DNA of 9,595 nt from an uncultured Bacteroidota bacterium (GTDB lineage Bacteria; Bacteroidota; Bacteroidia; Bacteroidales; SZUA-534). The notes beneath the pieces are model-generated. The model was not told the DNA's origin. It worked only from the letters and a program-made list of their open reading frames with translations, and did no database searches. A program made the translations under genes and the position numbers. The DNA is taken from contig CALBPW010000522.1 in assembly GCA_937899145.1 (NCBI GenBank), forward strand, positions 1 to 9,595, given 5' to 3'. Of the stretch, positions 8,485 through 9,595 are shown in pieces; position 1 is the first letter of the stretch; each line of letters starts with the position of its first letter.

Positions 8485-8509
8485 AGAAAAATAGACAGTT
8501 TTATTTTCT
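8485..8509 (-). other. Imperfect hairpin in the prmA to exported-protein gap
   Basis: On the minus strand, just after the prmA stop, AGAAAATA and TATTTTTCT can pair with one bulged base around the loop AAACTGTC. It is A/T only apart from the terminal pairs and is not followed by a further T-run. It could be a weak attenuator, or nothing more than the A/T richness of the gap. The rest of this 54-base gap shows no recognisable promoter or ribosome-binding site. Confidence 0.2.
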
Positions 8510-8510
8510 G

Positions 8511-9341
8511 CTATTTTTCAAATTTAAGCGATACCCATTCATCGCGTTCAATCTGACTAACAAAATGCAAATTTAGCGATTGTGCTTTTTCTTTTAAAAT
8601 ATCTATGTCAGTTTTGTAAAAACCGCTTAAACACAATGTGCCGTTAGCGTTGAGAGCGGTGGCATAGGCGGGCATTTGTTCAAGCAGAATATTGCGATTG
8701 ATGTTTGCTAAAATAACATCAAATTTATCGTTTATTTGTTCCGCGCCGCCCTCAATAACAGCCATTTGCACATTGTTGCGCAACGCGTTTTCTTCGGCAT
8801 TCACTGCCGACCAATGGTCGATGTCGATGGCAATTGCTGATGCTGCGCCAAGTTTGAGTGCGGCAATGGCAAGTACGCCTGTTCCGCAACCCATATCAAG
8901 TATGGTTTTGTTATCAAGTTCAATATCAAATAATTGGCGAATCATTAGCGTGGTTGTGGCATGATGCCCTGTGCCAAATGACATTTTGGGTTCGATGATT
9001 ATATCAAGCTGATAATTAGCATCATACTCGTGAAAAGGAGCGCGAATCCGGCATTTGTCATCAATGGTAATTGGAGTAAAATTTTTCTCCCATTCGGCGT
9101 TCCAATCAACATCAGGAACAGGCTTATTTACAATATTTAACTGTTCAAATATCGACCTGACTGGCTCGATGGCGGCCATTGTAGCGGCGGCGTCAAAATT
9201 TGAGGTTATTATGTACGCCGACAGTCCTGTTGGTGTGTCCATAAAGCTATCGTAGCCAACCTCGGCAAGCAAAGCCGACAAAATTTCGCGGTTTTCGGGT
9301 GTTGCTGGCTTGAAAATCAGTTGAGTCTCAGTGTATTGCAT
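8511..9341 (-). CDS. prmA: Ribosomal protein L11 methyltransferase
   Basis: PrmA transfers methyl groups from SAM to amino groups of ribosomal protein L11 in the cytoplasm. The 276-residue length is typical of the shorter family members. An N-terminal substrate-recognition domain (about 1-70) has an alpha/beta pattern. The linker WNAEWEKNFTPI (80-91) and the family signature EPKMSFGTGHHATT (117-130) lead into a class I methyltransferase domain. That domain shows the SAM loop LDMGCGTGVLAIAA (148-161), the acidic ribose-binding stretch AIDIDHWSA (171-179) and the active-site motif DVILANINRNIL (208-219). The start ATG at 9341 fits the family N-terminus; the leader has no Shine-Dalgarno but carries a run of eight A residues from -9 to -16. 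It is the first gene of the minus-strand group, so any promoter should lie in the 254 bases to its right. The protein looks intact. Confidence 0.94.
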   Translation of the reverse strand: MQYTETQLIFKPATPENREILSALLAEVGYDSFMDTPTGLSAYIITSNFDAAATMAAIEPVRSIFEQLNIVNKPVPDVDWNAEWEKNFTPITIDDKCRIRAPFHEYDANYQLDIIIEPKMSFGTGHHATTTLMIRQLFDIELDNKTILDMGCGTGVLAIAALKLGAASAIAIDIDHWSAVNAEENALRNNVQMAVIEGGAEQINDKFDVILANINRNILLEQMPAYATALNANGTLCLSGFYKTDIDILKEKAQSLNLHFVSQIERDEWVSLKFEK

Positions 9342-9359
9342 GTGTTGGATTTTTTTTGG

Positions 9360-9374
9360 AAAGTTAACAACTTT
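9360..9374. repeat. Perfect inverted repeat in the prmA leader
   Basis: AAAGTT-AAC-AACTTT is a perfect 6-bp inverted repeat with a 3-base centre, lying 19 to 33 bases upstream of the prmA start codon. Its position would suit an operator or a small leader hairpin. A sequence TAAAGTTG on the minus strand (9368-9375) matches the Bacteroidota -7 element TAnnTTTG in all but one position, but I find no matching -33 TTTG upstream. The regulatory reading is therefore weak. Confidence 0.3.
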
Positions 9375-9566
9375 AGTGTCCTTTTATAATAAGTTATGAT
9401 ATTAATTTCTAACACTGCCCGGTTGATTGTTCAGTTGCAACTTATGTATGCTGACATATTGGTGTGCAATAATTGTTTGCCATTAAAAAGCAATTATATT
9501 AAGAACGAAGAAAAACTGTCCAAAGAAATTGGAACACTAAAAATTTCCGGTTTCGTTTGATTTTAA

Positions 9567-9595
9567 GGGTCTATCCAAAAATCTGTGTCAAAAAG
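9567..9595. mobile_element. Possible end (terminal inverted repeat) of an insertion sequence continuing past the window
   Basis: The last 29 bases begin GGGTCTATCC, run through an A-tract and continue CTGTGTC followed by AAAAAG. This resembles terminal repeats I associate with IS256-like elements: a G-rich start, then an A-run and a GTGTCAAA block. No transposase, second repeat copy or target duplication can be seen because the window stops here, so the call rests on resemblance alone. The DNA between this point and prmA (9342-9566) holds no gene I can support. Confidence 0.28.

Noticed and set aside
9396..9560. Plus-strand open frame of 54 codons divergent from prmA, containing two cysteines in a CNNC arrangement.
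   Set aside because: It is short, overlaps the probable prmA promoter region, has no recognisable relatives and is of a length expected by chance in A/T-rich DNA. The CNNC could be coincidence.
9342..9595. Search for a full Bacteroidota promoter (TTTG and TAnnTTTG) upstream of prmA.
   Set aside because: Only a one-mismatch -7 element was found, with no -33 partner at a suitable distance, so no promoter is annotated.

Overview
The window looks like a chromosomal segment of a member of the Bacteroidota, most likely a Bacteroidales-type organism. This rests on the protein types, the moderately AT-rich DNA, the A/T-rich leaders without recognisable Shine-Dalgarno sequences, and a ProB start region close to the form I recall from Bacteroides. 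No rRNA or other marker gene is present, so the placement is an inference.

Layout: at the left edge is the 3' two-thirds of a plus-strand gene for a membrane-anchored nucleotide-sugar 4,6-dehydratase (CapD/WbpM/FlaA1 type) of surface polysaccharide synthesis, followed by a weak AT-rich hairpin with a T-rich tail. It converges on four tightly packed minus-strand genes. In transcription order these are prmA (ribosomal protein L11 methyltransferase), a 1545-residue exported protein of unknown function, proB (glutamate 5-kinase, proline synthesis) and an RlmD/RumA-type 23S rRNA uracil-5-methyltransferase. Gaps are 54 nt (prmA to the exported protein) and 32 nt (proB to the methyltransferase), and proB starts inside the 3' end of the exported-protein gene. 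The four are therefore probably co-transcribed, although their functions (translation-apparatus modification, envelope, proline synthesis) do not form one pathway.

The right-hand 254 bases upstream of prmA hold no convincing gene. They contain a short perfect inverted repeat and, at the very edge, a sequence that resembles the terminal repeat of an insertion sequence that would lie outside the window.

Four of the five genes are ordinary housekeeping or envelope genes. The part that deserves attention is the giant exported protein. It has a clear signal peptide, a short helical N-terminal region, more than a thousand residues that look beta-rich with an internally duplicated module, and a strongly acidic low-complexity tail. 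The DNA repeat behind that tail also supplies two in-frame candidate start codons for proB. I see no CRISPR array, tRNA, rRNA, toxin-antitoxin pair, defence system or intact mobile element.
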